NCBI GenBank assembly: GCA_965228955.1
Contig: OZ245848.1
Location: 1,364,001 to 1,428,000 of the forward strand
Source: JANSWY01 sp965228955
GTDB lineage: Bacteria; Bacteroidota; Bacteroidia; Cytophagales; Cyclobacteriaceae
Length of the DNA: 64,000 nucleotides
Direction: 5' to 3'
Every line of letters starts with the position of its first letter. The stretch's first letter is position 1. The notes below the pieces were generated by a model that was not told where the DNA came from, searched no databases, and was given only the letters and a program-made list of their open reading frames with translations. Shown here piece by piece: positions 15,825 through 23,137 of the stretch. A program made the translations under genes and the position numbers.

Positions 15825-16730
15825 ATGAGTGGAAAGACAAAAGCCTGGATAAAAGCATTTCGTTTGAGGACTCTACCTCTGGCATTTTCATGTATTGGTA
15901 TGGGAAGTTTTTTAGCAGCAGCAGCCGGAGCTTTCCGGTGGGAGGTGTTTGTACTTTGTGTATTAACTACATTATTCCTTCAGATTTTATCCAACTTGGC
16001 TAATGATTATGGTGATTCTGTGTCTGGAGTTGATGGTGAACACAGAAGTGGCCCATCAAGAACTGTTCAGGATGGTTTGATTACCAGGCAGGAGATGAAA
16101 ACATCGTTGTACTTATTTTCGGTATTGTCTTTTATTAGCGGCATATCGCTATTGATTGTAGCACTTGGATCGAATTGGCAGATAATTGCAGCTTTTGTAT
16201 TAATAGGTTTAGCGGCAATCTATGCTGCCATTAAATACACATCAGGGAAAAATCCGTATGGATATGTAGGGCTTGGAGATTTATCGGTATTTATCTTTTT
16301 TGGATTAGTTGGAGTAAGTGGAGCTTTCTTTCTATACACCATGAGTTTTGATGCTTCAATATTACTGCCAGCTTCAACTTGTGGCTTATTTGCTGTCGCA
16401 GTACTCAACCTGAACAACATCAGAGACATTAAATCCGACGAAATTGCTGGCAAAAGATCTATCCCAGTAAGGCTAGGTAGAGAACGCGCTATATATTATC
16501 ACTGGTTCTTATTAATTACAGGCTTTTTGTTGTCGGTAGTGTATGTTTTTCTCAATTACAAGTCACCGATTCAATTTGCCATATTGCTGATTTTACCTTT
16601 GTTATTTGTTAACGGAAAAGCCGTTTTAACGAAGAAAGAAGCCATGGCACTTGATCCGTACCTTAAGCAAATGGCCATATCCACACTTCTATTTGTTATT
16701 ATTTTTGGGTTATCAAATACACTGATTTGA
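15825..16730 (+). CDS. menA: MenA, 1,4-dihydroxy-2-naphthoate polyprenyltransferase
   Basis: A 301-residue UbiA-family membrane enzyme that attaches the isoprenoid tail to 1,4-dihydroxy-2-naphthoate, the membrane step of menaquinone synthesis. NLANDYGDSVSGVDGEHRSG (about residue 62) is the first Asp-rich prenyl-diphosphate site in its MenA form, and LNLNNIRDIKSDEIAGKRSI (about 190) is the second. About eight TM helices are visible, and the length is typical. menC is on the same strand 1.4 kb upstream. Confidence 0.95.
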   Translation: MSGKTKAWIKAFRLRTLPLAFSCIGMGSFLAAAAGAFRWEVFVLCVLTTLFLQILSNLANDYGDSVSGVDGEHRSGPSRTVQDGLITRQEMKTSLYLFSVLSFISGISLLIVALGSNWQIIAAFVLIGLAAIYAAIKYTSGKNPYGYVGLGDLSVFIFFGLVGVSGAFFLYTMSFDASILLPASTCGLFAVAVLNLNNIRDIKSDEIAGKRSIPVRLGRERAIYYHWFLLITGFLLSVVYVFLNYKSPIQFAILLILPLLFVNGKAVLTKKEAMALDPYLKQMAISTLLFVIIFGLSNTLI

Positions 16731-16755
16731 ACAATTAAATATTAAAAGATTCCAA

Positions 16756-16814
16756 ATTATACCATCAAAATTGAGAATGTGTGATAAAAAAAATTATTTT
16801 TAAGTTGGTATAAT
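16756..16814. repeat. 9-bp inverted repeat pair upstream of usp
   Basis: ATTATACCA (16756-16764) and TGGTATAAT (16806-16814) are exact inverted copies, 50 bp centre to centre, between menA and the universal stress gene. They may be paired regulator sites. Confidence 0.35.
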
Positions 16815-16840
16815 CACCAGAATTCTAACAATTCCGATAC

Positions 16841-17686
16841 ATGAAAAAAATTCTTGTGCCTTATGATTTTTCTGAGCAGTCAGTTTATGCCTTGCATCTG
16901 AGTGCGCAGTTTGCTGAAGAATTTGATTGCTCCGTAACCCTAATGAATGTAATTGAGCATCCCACTGTTGATTCATTTAAGACAATGGGAGTTAGCGATT
17001 ATGATCCATTGGAGAATGTATATATCATGAAGTTGATTGAGCAAGTGAAGGCAAAAATGGGGGAGCTAATGGAGAACCCAGAATACTCAAGCTTCGAATT
17101 GATGTACAAGATTGTATTAGGAAACCCAGTAAATGAAATTGCATCTGAGGTCAATGAAGGCGAATATGATTTACTTGTAATGGGTACAAAAGGATCCAGT
17201 GGTCTGGATGAATTCTTTGTTGGTTCAAATGCTGAAAAGATTGTAAGAACTGTGAAGTGCCCTGTCATCAGCGTTAAAGAAGAAGTTGATACAGAAGATA
17301 TTGATGAAATTGTTTTCGCTACCGATATGAATAAAACCAGTGCTCATTTTATGGAGCAATTGAAGGTTGTTCAACATGCATTTGGTGCGGAGTTAAGAAT
17401 AGTTAAGATTAATACACCAGCAAATTTTAGCGATACACATTCAGATATCATACGAATGAAGAAGTTTGCTGAGTCCCATGATTTGGAAGACTTCTCATGT
17501 GAAGTGTACAATTACATGACCGAAGAAGAAGGAATTGTAATGTATGCTGAAGATATTGATGCTGGCCTAATCGCACTTGGAACAAGCCAAAGAACAGGTC
17601 TGAATCACCTTTTGAATGCTAGTATCGCAGAAGATGTAGTGAATCATGCTAAACGTCCTGTCTGGACATTCAACCTGGACGCGTAA
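16841..17686 (+). CDS. Tandem universal stress protein (UspA x2)
   Basis: A 281-residue cytoplasmic protein made of two UspA domains. Domain 1 (1-145) begins KILVPYDFSEQSVYALHLSA and has the ATP-binding signature VMGTKGSSGLDEFFVGSNAE. Domain 2 (about 150-281) has a similar end, ALGTSQRTGLNHLLNASIAE. The G-x2-G-x9-G-(S/T/N) motif suggests ATP binding, at least in domain 1. Usp proteins are induced by starvation and other stress. The stop overlaps the start of the SUI1 gene. Confidence 0.94.
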   Translation: MKKILVPYDFSEQSVYALHLSAQFAEEFDCSVTLMNVIEHPTVDSFKTMGVSDYDPLENVYIMKLIEQVKAKMGELMENPEYSSFELMYKIVLGNPVNEIASEVNEGEYDLLVMGTKGSSGLDEFFVGSNAEKIVRTVKCPVISVKEEVDTEDIDEIVFATDMNKTSAHFMEQLKVVQHAFGAELRIVKINTPANFSDTHSDIIRMKKFAESHDLEDFSCEVYNYMTEEEGIVMYAEDIDAGLIALGTSQRTGLNHLLNASIAEDVVNHAKRPVWTFNLDA

Positions 17687-18030
17687 TGGGGAGGAAAAAC
17701 AATCATAAAAACAGAAAGGGTGTAGTCTACTCAACCAATCCAGATTATGAGTATGATGAATTTGGCGACTTTGAAGATGAGACCTTACCACCTGAAGAAC
17801 AAAACCTGAGAGTTCAACTCGATAAAAAAGCAAGAGGAGGGAAGCAGGTAACTCTGGTTACAGGTTTCGTTGGAACTGAAGATGACTTGAAAGACCTTGG
17901 CAAAGCTCTTAAATCCAAATGTGGGGTAGGAGGAAGTGCTAAGGATGGTGAAATTCTTGTTCAGGGTGATTTCAGAGATAAGGTGCTTGCAGAGCTACAA
18001 AAGCAAGGTTACAAAGCCAAAAAGATTTAA
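17686..18030 (+). CDS. SUI1/eIF1-like translation factor (YciH type)
   Basis: A 114-residue protein. After a charged N-terminus (MGRKNNHKNRKGVVYSTNPD) the SUI1 fold is visible: KKARGGKQVTLVTGFVGTED (about 49-68), GKALKSKCGVGGSAKDGEIL and QGDFRDKVLAELQKQGYKAK. The GCGVGG-type loop is the family signature. Bacterial homologues (YciH) affect start-site selection in vitro. The start overlaps the usp stop by one base (TAATG), so translation is coupled. Confidence 0.92.
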   Translation: MGRKNNHKNRKGVVYSTNPDYEYDEFGDFEDETLPPEEQNLRVQLDKKARGGKQVTLVTGFVGTEDDLKDLGKALKSKCGVGGSAKDGEILVQGDFRDKVLAELQKQGYKAKKI

Positions 18031-18057
18031 TTAACAAAAAGAAAAACTCTTCCATTC

Positions 18058-18087
18058 TTTGTTTTTAGCCATATCGGTATAAATTTG
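18058..18087 (+). promoter_or_regulatory. Promoter of the his operon
   Basis: TTTG (18058-18061), 18-bp spacer, TAAATTTG (18080-18087): both boxes exact. The leader peptide start codon follows only 7 bp after the -7 element, so its mRNA would be leaderless or nearly so. Confidence 0.75.
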
Positions 18088-18094
18088 CCGCCGT

Positions 18095-18148
18095 ATGCAA
18101 AATAACTCACATAAAAACTTTGATTTCCATCATCTCCATCATTCCTAA
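18095..18148 (+). CDS. Histidine-rich leader peptide of the his operon
   Basis: A 17-codon open frame, MQNNSHKNFDFHHLHHS, too short for standard ORF listing. Five of 17 residues are His, four of them as HHLHH just before the stop, as in classical his leader peptides. It lies between an exact promoter and hisG (84 bp further on). The 3' end of the frame and the following bases offer mutually exclusive pairings: GGAATCA (18154-18160) can pair with TGATTTCC (18121-18128, one bulge) or, as GGAAT, with ATTCC (18141-18145). No hairpin with a T-run is visible before hisG, so the output mechanism may not be a standard intrinsic terminator. Ribosome stalling at His codons is inference from known attenuators. 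Confidence 0.75.
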   Translation: MQNNSHKNFDFHHLHHS

Positions 18149-18232
18149 TGATCGGAATCAACGCTTGCATATAACAATTTTACCTTTTCATTACTTTTCT
18201 TATTTATTCACATATTATTTATCCTAATTAAA

Positions 18233-19093
18233 ATGGAAGTTCAAATTAGAATTGCGGTTCAAAAATCAGGTCGTTTAAGTGAAGACTCTTTGAAACTGCT
18301 CAAAGAATGCGGGATTAAGTTCAATAACGGAATCAAAAAACTGAAAGCCGTTTCGCATAATTTTCCAATTGAGTTTTTATTCCTAAGAGATGATGATATT
18401 CCGGGATACGTTGAAGACGGAATTGCTGACCTAGGTATAGTTGGAGAAAATGTCCATGTGGAGAAAGGAAAGAATGTAAATGTTATCAAGAAATTAGGTT
18501 TCTCTAAATGTAGACTGTCTTTGGCAATTCCTAAAAACGAGGATTATACAGACGTCAATTACTTTCAGGGGAAAAATATAGCCACATCTTACCCGGGAAT
18601 CCTAGGTCAGTATCTTAAGGAGAAAGGTGTTAATTCAGAAATACATGAGATCAGCGGATCTGTTGAGATAGCTCCAAGTATTGGTTTAGCAGAAGGAATT
18701 TGTGATATTGTCAGTTCTGGTAGTACATTGATGAGTAACGGATTGAAGGAGGTTGAAACAATCTTCAAATCTGAGGCTGTATTGATTGGAAATACTGACT
18801 TGTCTCCAGAAAAAGCTGAATTATTAAATAAACTCTTATTCAGAATAAATGCAGTTCTGGAAGGTAAGAGCAATAAATATGTATTACTTAATGCCCCAAA
18901 TGATTCACTGGAGAGAATTATTGATATTCTTCCAGGGATGAGAAGCCCAACAGTTCTTCCTTTGGCACAAGAAGGCTGGAGTTCAATTCATTCTGTGATT
19001 AATGAAGATGTATTCTGGGATAAAATTGAAGAGCTGAGACAAGCAGGCGCAGAAGGAGTATTGGTTGTTCCAATTGAAAAAATGATCAAGTAA
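18233..19093 (+). CDS. hisG: ATP phosphoribosyltransferase, long form
   Basis: A 286-residue HisG, the first enzyme of histidine synthesis, joining ATP and PRPP. IRIAVQKSGRLSEDSLKLLK opens the catalytic domain; ADLGIVGENV and the PRPP loop EGICDIVSSGSTLMSNGLKE (about 160-180) are clear. The C-terminal domain (about 215-286, MRSPTVLPLAQEGWSSIHSV) is the ACT-like regulatory domain of the long form, so no HisZ partner is needed and histidine feedback is expected. First structural gene after the leader peptide; hisD starts 2 bp after its stop. Confidence 0.96.
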   Translation: MEVQIRIAVQKSGRLSEDSLKLLKECGIKFNNGIKKLKAVSHNFPIEFLFLRDDDIPGYVEDGIADLGIVGENVHVEKGKNVNVIKKLGFSKCRLSLAIPKNEDYTDVNYFQGKNIATSYPGILGQYLKEKGVNSEIHEISGSVEIAPSIGLAEGICDIVSSGSTLMSNGLKEVETIFKSEAVLIGNTDLSPEKAELLNKLLFRINAVLEGKSNKYVLLNAPNDSLERIIDILPGMRSPTVLPLAQEGWSSIHSVINEDVFWDKIEELRQAGAEGVLVVPIEKMIK

Positions 19094-19095
19094 TC

Positions 19096-20388
19096 ATGAA
19101 AGTTGTAGTTAATCCTAATAAATCGGAATGGGCTGATATTATCGCAAGACCTACTATCAATCAATCCAAGATTGAAAGGGTTGTTGAGCCTATTTTAGAG
19201 AAGGTTAAAAGAGGTGGTGATAAAGCGCTAAGGAAACTTGCTCTTGAGTATGATCATGTTGAGCTAGACGATTTATTTGTCGATAAGAAGCAATTGAAGC
19301 AGGCTGAAGAACACGTTCCTCAAGAACTGAAGGATGCTATAAACCTCGCAAAAGAAAATATCTGGAAATTTCATGAAGCTCAGAAGCAGCCAGAACTTAT
19401 TGTGGAAACTACTCCAGGAGTTACTTGCAGAAGAAGAAGTGTAGCAATCGAAAAGGTTGGGTTGTATATACCTGGTGGTACTGCACCATTGTTTTCTACT
19501 GTATTGATGCTTGCTATTCCAGCAAAAATTGCTGGATGTTCTGAGATTGTAATCAGTACTCCAACAAATAATTTGGGAGAGGTAAATCCAATAGTACTTT
19601 ATACAGCCAATCTACTTGGGATTAAGAAGGTATTGAAATTAGGAGGTGCTCAGGCAATTGCTGCAATGTCTTTCGGTACAGAGACTGTTCCAAAAGTTGA
19701 TAAGATTTTCGGGCCTGGTAATCAATATGTCACTGCTGCAAAGCAAATGGTTAGTAGAGATACTACAGCTATCGATATGCCTGCGGGACCATCGGAAGTA
19801 TGTGTGATGGCTGATAAGCATGCAAACCCAGCATTTATAGCAGCAGATTTGTTATCTCAGGCTGAGCATGGGGTAGATAGTCAGGTGTTGTTGGTTTCAA
19901 GCAATGAGAAGTTGGCCAAGAAGGTATCTGAAGAAGTAGACAAGCAAGTCGCGAAACTTCCAAGAAAGGATTTGGCAACAGCAGCTTTGAAGAACAGTAC
20001 ATTAGTGGTTCTGGACAAGAAATCAGATATGTTGGGTCTTGTGAATGAATATGCTCCGGAACACTTGATAATAGCAATGCAAGATGCCGACGAAATTGCT
20101 GATAAAATCATCAATGCGGGTTCAGTATTTATAGGACCTTACACCCCGGAATCTGCAGGAGATTATGCAAGTGGAACAAATCACACACTTCCAACTAATG
20201 GTTGGGCCAGCACAACTGCAGGTGTAAGTTTGGATTCCTTTGTGAAGAAAATCACGTATCAGACAATTACGAAGAAAGGATTGATTAATATTGGAGGTGC
20301 TATTGAAAAAATGGCAGCTGCGGAACATCTTGATGCACACAAAAATGCAGTGAGTATCAGATTAGAGGAGATTAGAGACAACAACTGA
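19096..20388 (+). CDS. hisD: Histidinol dehydrogenase
   Basis: A 430-residue HisD, which oxidises histidinol to histidine in two NAD-dependent steps. GLYIPGGTAPLFSTVLMLAI and KIFGPGNQYVTAAKQMV are the family motifs, followed by IDMPAGPSEV, the zinc-ligand region LLSQAEHGVDSQ, and the catalytic Glu/His region NEYAPEHLII. The C-terminus has TNHTLPTNGWA and a terminal His-rich helix. Length is normal. It sits between hisG (2 bp) and hisC (2 bp) in a tight operon. Confidence 0.97.
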   Translation: MKVVVNPNKSEWADIIARPTINQSKIERVVEPILEKVKRGGDKALRKLALEYDHVELDDLFVDKKQLKQAEEHVPQELKDAINLAKENIWKFHEAQKQPELIVETTPGVTCRRRSVAIEKVGLYIPGGTAPLFSTVLMLAIPAKIAGCSEIVISTPTNNLGEVNPIVLYTANLLGIKKVLKLGGAQAIAAMSFGTETVPKVDKIFGPGNQYVTAAKQMVSRDTTAIDMPAGPSEVCVMADKHANPAFIAADLLSQAEHGVDSQVLLVSSNEKLAKKVSEEVDKQVAKLPRKDLATAALKNSTLVVLDKKSDMLGLVNEYAPEHLIIAMQDADEIADKIINAGSVFIGPYTPESAGDYASGTNHTLPTNGWASTTAGVSLDSFVKKITYQTITKKGLINIGGAIEKMAAAEHLDAHKNAVSIRLEEIRDNN

Positions 20389-20390
20389 TA

Positions 20391-21440
20391 ATGATTAACA
20401 TTCAAGATCTTATAAGACCACACCTCAAAGATCTGAAGCCATATTCGTCAGCAAGAGATGAATATACTGGCACAGAGGGAGTGTTTTTAGATGCCAATGA
20501 AAATCCATTTGGGTCAATTGGTGGAGGTGATTACAATAGATACCCAGACCCATATCAAAGGAAATTAAAGCAGAAGCTAGCTCAACTCAAAAGAGTTCCT
20601 GCAAATAGAATATTCCTTGGTAATGGAAGTGATGAACCAATTGATTTGCTTTACAGGGCGTTTTGTGACCCAGTTCTTGATGAGGTGTTAATTATGCCAC
20701 CCACATACGGGATGTATGAGGTTTCTGCTAATATCAACAATGTCTCTATCAAAAGAGTCAACTTAAGACCAGATTTCCAGATAGACCTTGAACCTGTATT
20801 AGCGGCAATTACAGATCATACAAAAATCATTTTCATTTGTAGCCCAAATAACCCAACAGGCAATAGAATGAAGTTGAGTGATATTGAAAGTATCGTTCAA
20901 AAGGCTCCTGGTTTAGTAGTTATTGATGAAGCTTATATCGATTTTACGCCTGCAGAAAGTATGGTGCATGAGCTGAAGGCTTATTCCAATGTTGTTGTGC
21001 TACAGACATTCAGCAAAGCCTGGGGTTTGGCAGCTATCAGACTTGGAATGGCTTACGCACACCCAGAGATCATAACTATTCTGAATGCGATTAAACCTCC
21101 ATATAACATCAGTAAGTTGACTCAGGAGGAAGCCCTCAAAGCTTTAGATTTGGAGCAGGAGAAAGATTTGGTAGTGAGGGATATTTTAGATCAAAGAAGG
21201 AAATTGATCGAGGCATTGGATGAATTGGATTTGGTTGAAAAAATTCATCCAACTGAGGCAAATTTTCTACTTATGAAAGTCCCAAATGCTGAAGAACTTT
21301 ATAATTTCCTGGTTGAAGAAAAAGTGATTACACGAGATAGAAGTAAAGTAGAACTTTGTGAAGAATGTTTACGAGTAACAGTAGGTACACCTCAGGAGAA
21401 CGATGCTTTTATTGACGGTCTAAAAAAATATTCTAAGTAA
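20391..21440 (+). CDS. hisC: Histidinol-phosphate aminotransferase
   Basis: A 349-residue fold-type I PLP aminotransferase. FLDANENPFGS near the start is typical of HisC, then GNGSDEPIDLLYRAF, IFICSPNNPTGN (about 146), VIDEAYIDF (about 175) and the PLP-lysine motif LQTFSKAWGLAAIRLG (about 202-217). It converts imidazole-acetol phosphate to histidinol phosphate with glutamate. Last gene of the hisGDC run; its stop is directly adjacent to the stop of the convergent SxtJ-like gene, with no room for a terminator. Confidence 0.96.
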   Translation: MINIQDLIRPHLKDLKPYSSARDEYTGTEGVFLDANENPFGSIGGGDYNRYPDPYQRKLKQKLAQLKRVPANRIFLGNGSDEPIDLLYRAFCDPVLDEVLIMPPTYGMYEVSANINNVSIKRVNLRPDFQIDLEPVLAAITDHTKIIFICSPNNPTGNRMKLSDIESIVQKAPGLVVIDEAYIDFTPAESMVHELKAYSNVVVLQTFSKAWGLAAIRLGMAYAHPEIITILNAIKPPYNISKLTQEEALKALDLEQEKDLVVRDILDQRRKLIEALDELDLVEKIHPTEANFLLMKVPNAEELYNFLVEEKVITRDRSKVELCEECLRVTVGTPQENDAFIDGLKKYSK

Positions 21441-21827
21441 CTACCACATGTTTTCAAGATCCTCAGGAGTATATGTATGGTTTCTGGAATCATACATAGA
21501 CTTTGGTTGAGGTCTTTTTACTTTCAGTTGATCTTTATTAAATAACCTATACAAGAGAGATAGGGGAGTGAGAAATAGATAAAAAAGAATAGTCAATATT
21601 ATTCTTGAGTTTATCCACCCCAGGATTTTAGCAATTCCAAACCATACCCAAAGAATTGCCTTAGCTGCATTTGAGCTAAATAGTGATAATATTAAAACAG
21701 AACCGCCAATCCAGAGAAGTGGATATGCTTCACGATCCTTCAGAAAGTACAAGAGCAGGAATAATCCTGTGAACCCTACAACTATTACAAGAATAGATTT
21801 TCTTTCAAAGGATGTAAGGTTCTTCAT
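21441..21827 (-). CDS. SxtJ-like membrane protein
   Basis: A 128-residue protein with two short hydrophobic hairpins (about 10-48) and a longer hydrophobic stretch (54-95), ending in a basic tail KVKRPQPKSMYDSRNHTYTP. Size, topology and position after a DUF5989 protein and a NodU-type carbamoyltransferase match the SxtJ family, first named in the saxitoxin cluster but widespread without known function. The start overlaps the DUF5989 stop (TAATG). Last gene of a four-gene cassette. Confidence 0.8.
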   Translation of the reverse strand: MKNLTSFERKSILVIVVGFTGLFLLLYFLKDREAYPLLWIGGSVLILSLFSSNAAKAILWVWFGIAKILGWINSRIILTILFYLFLTPLSLLYRLFNKDQLKVKRPQPKSMYDSRNHTYTPEDLENMW

Positions 21828-21976
21828 TAGAATAATGAATAAATAAACGGAGCTGCAGCACTATTCCCACCAATCACAATCAGAACACCGAATAATATGA
21901 ACACAAGGATCATTGGTACCAACCAATATTTTTTTCGCTCCTTTAAAAATTTCCACAGATCAGATAGAAACTCCAT
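21827..21976 (-). CDS. DUF5989 mini membrane protein (SxtK-like)
   Basis: A 49-residue protein starting MEFLSDLWKFLKERKKYWLV and ending SAAAPFIYSLF, with one TM helix (about 20-37). The pattern of an amphipathic WKFLKERKKYWL helix, one TM and a short Ala/Phe tail is the DUF5989 family found next to NodU/SxtI-type carbamoyltransferases. It is 6 bp downstream of the SGNH hydrolase gene and overlaps the SxtJ-like start by one base. Missed by ORF calling with a length cutoff; placement in the cassette makes it convincing. Confidence 0.82.
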   Translation of the reverse strand: MEFLSDLWKFLKERKKYWLVPMILVFILFGVLIVIGGNSAAAPFIYSLF

Positions 21977-21982
21977 ATCTCA

Positions 21983-23137
21983 TTAAAATCGCTTTTGTAT
22001 CAATTTATTTAATTCTTCCGCGAAATACTCGTACCCATATTCACTTGGGTGCCTGTCACAGTCTTGGCTAAAGTAAGGAAAAGTAAGGTTTTTTTCCTGA
22101 ATGTGGCTAATTGCATTGTCGTACATGCTGTAATACTCCACCTCCAATTTCTCGCAGATGTTTTTGATACGAGAGTTAGGTTGCAAAGGGTTTAGGGACA
22201 CATCATATTTTGACGTGCTCAAGGAAATCCAGTTTTTATCAATTTGGTAAGGGTCTGGTAATTGGATGAGTATCAATTTGGAACTGTCTGCCGTTATGAG
22301 GCTATCCATTCTTTGTAAAGATTTTTCAGCAATTGTGTAACCGCATTTTAATACTTCAGTTTCATTGGTGATATATATATCTGTCAAGCCCTGCTGAAAG
22401 TCGGCTTTCATGTTTACTAAACTTTGCAAATACGACATTAAAGTTCTACTACCTTTTTGAGCTAGATTGAAAATGTACAGACCTTGCAATTTGGAATTGA
22501 ATACTTCTGGTTGTTTGTATTTTGAGATTTCGGCTAATACTTCCTCTTTTGACCCAATTTTATATTGAAATTCCAGTTCTTCAGAAATTAGCCCTTCATT
22601 AATGGCTTTAAAATTATCATAGGGGTCATTGTAATTCAGGTAAAATAGGAAGACATAGTCTGGCTCAAAATGAGTAATAAAATTCTCATACAGTGCCAGC
22701 TCGTGAATAGTTCCAAAACCGCCACTAACACCGAAGTTTAATATTTCATATTGTTCCCCAAGTTGTTCAGTCAACATAGATTGTATGGTCGAAGAATCAC
22801 TAGACCCAAAGCCTTCTATAAATGAGTCGCCCAAAAGCGCAATTCGGATTTTGTCTGTTTTTTTCGGAATGGAAACTTCTATTCCTCTCATTCCAAGCTT
22901 GTTAGTTGTATAGGTGACTTTAAAGCAGTCCTTTTGATGTTTGGTTTCACTACTTGGGTAATGCCAGACCTTCCAGTATTTATTATCAACAAGAAAAGAT
23001 TTATCATGACTTTCTTCCACAAGAAAGGATTGATCAGTACTGAAGACTACTCTTAGAAGGACTTCCAAAATCAATAAAGAAATAGAAGTACTGACAACAA
23101 TCAGGATCAGGTTTCTGGGATCAAATCTTCTTTTCAT
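21983..23137 (-). CDS. Membrane-anchored SGNH/GDSL hydrolase-like protein
   Basis: A 384-residue protein with an N-terminal signal anchor (NLILIVVSTSISLLILEVLL, about 9-28) and an SGNH fold. Block I is IALLGDSFIEGFGSSD (about residue 100); NFGVSGGFGTIHELALYE gives the Gly and helper region; block V is CDRHPSEYGYEYFAEEL near the C-terminus (Asp and His of the triad). SGNH enzymes are esterases or acyltransferases acting on lipids or glycans. It overlaps the carbamoyltransferase by one base and so is co-translated with it. Confidence 0.85.
   Translation of the reverse strand: MKRRFDPRNLILIVVSTSISLLILEVLLRVVFSTDQSFLVEESHDKSFLVDNKYWKVWHYPSSETKHQKDCFKVTYTTNKLGMRGIEVSIPKKTDKIRIALLGDSFIEGFGSSDSSTIQSMLTEQLGEQYEILNFGVSGGFGTIHELALYENFITHFEPDYVFLFYLNYNDPYDNFKAINEGLISEELEFQYKIGSKEEVLAEISKYKQPEVFNSKLQGLYIFNLAQKGSRTLMSYLQSLVNMKADFQQGLTDIYITNETEVLKCGYTIAEKSLQRMDSLITADSSKLILIQLPDPYQIDKNWISLSTSKYDVSLNPLQPNSRIKNICEKLEVEYYSMYDNAISHIQEKNLTFPYFSQDCDRHPSEYGYEYFAEELNKLIQKRF

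Noticed and set aside
18149..18232. Intrinsic terminator of a classical his attenuator
   Set aside because: No stable hairpin followed by a T-run exists between the leader stop and hisG; only short alternative pairings were seen.
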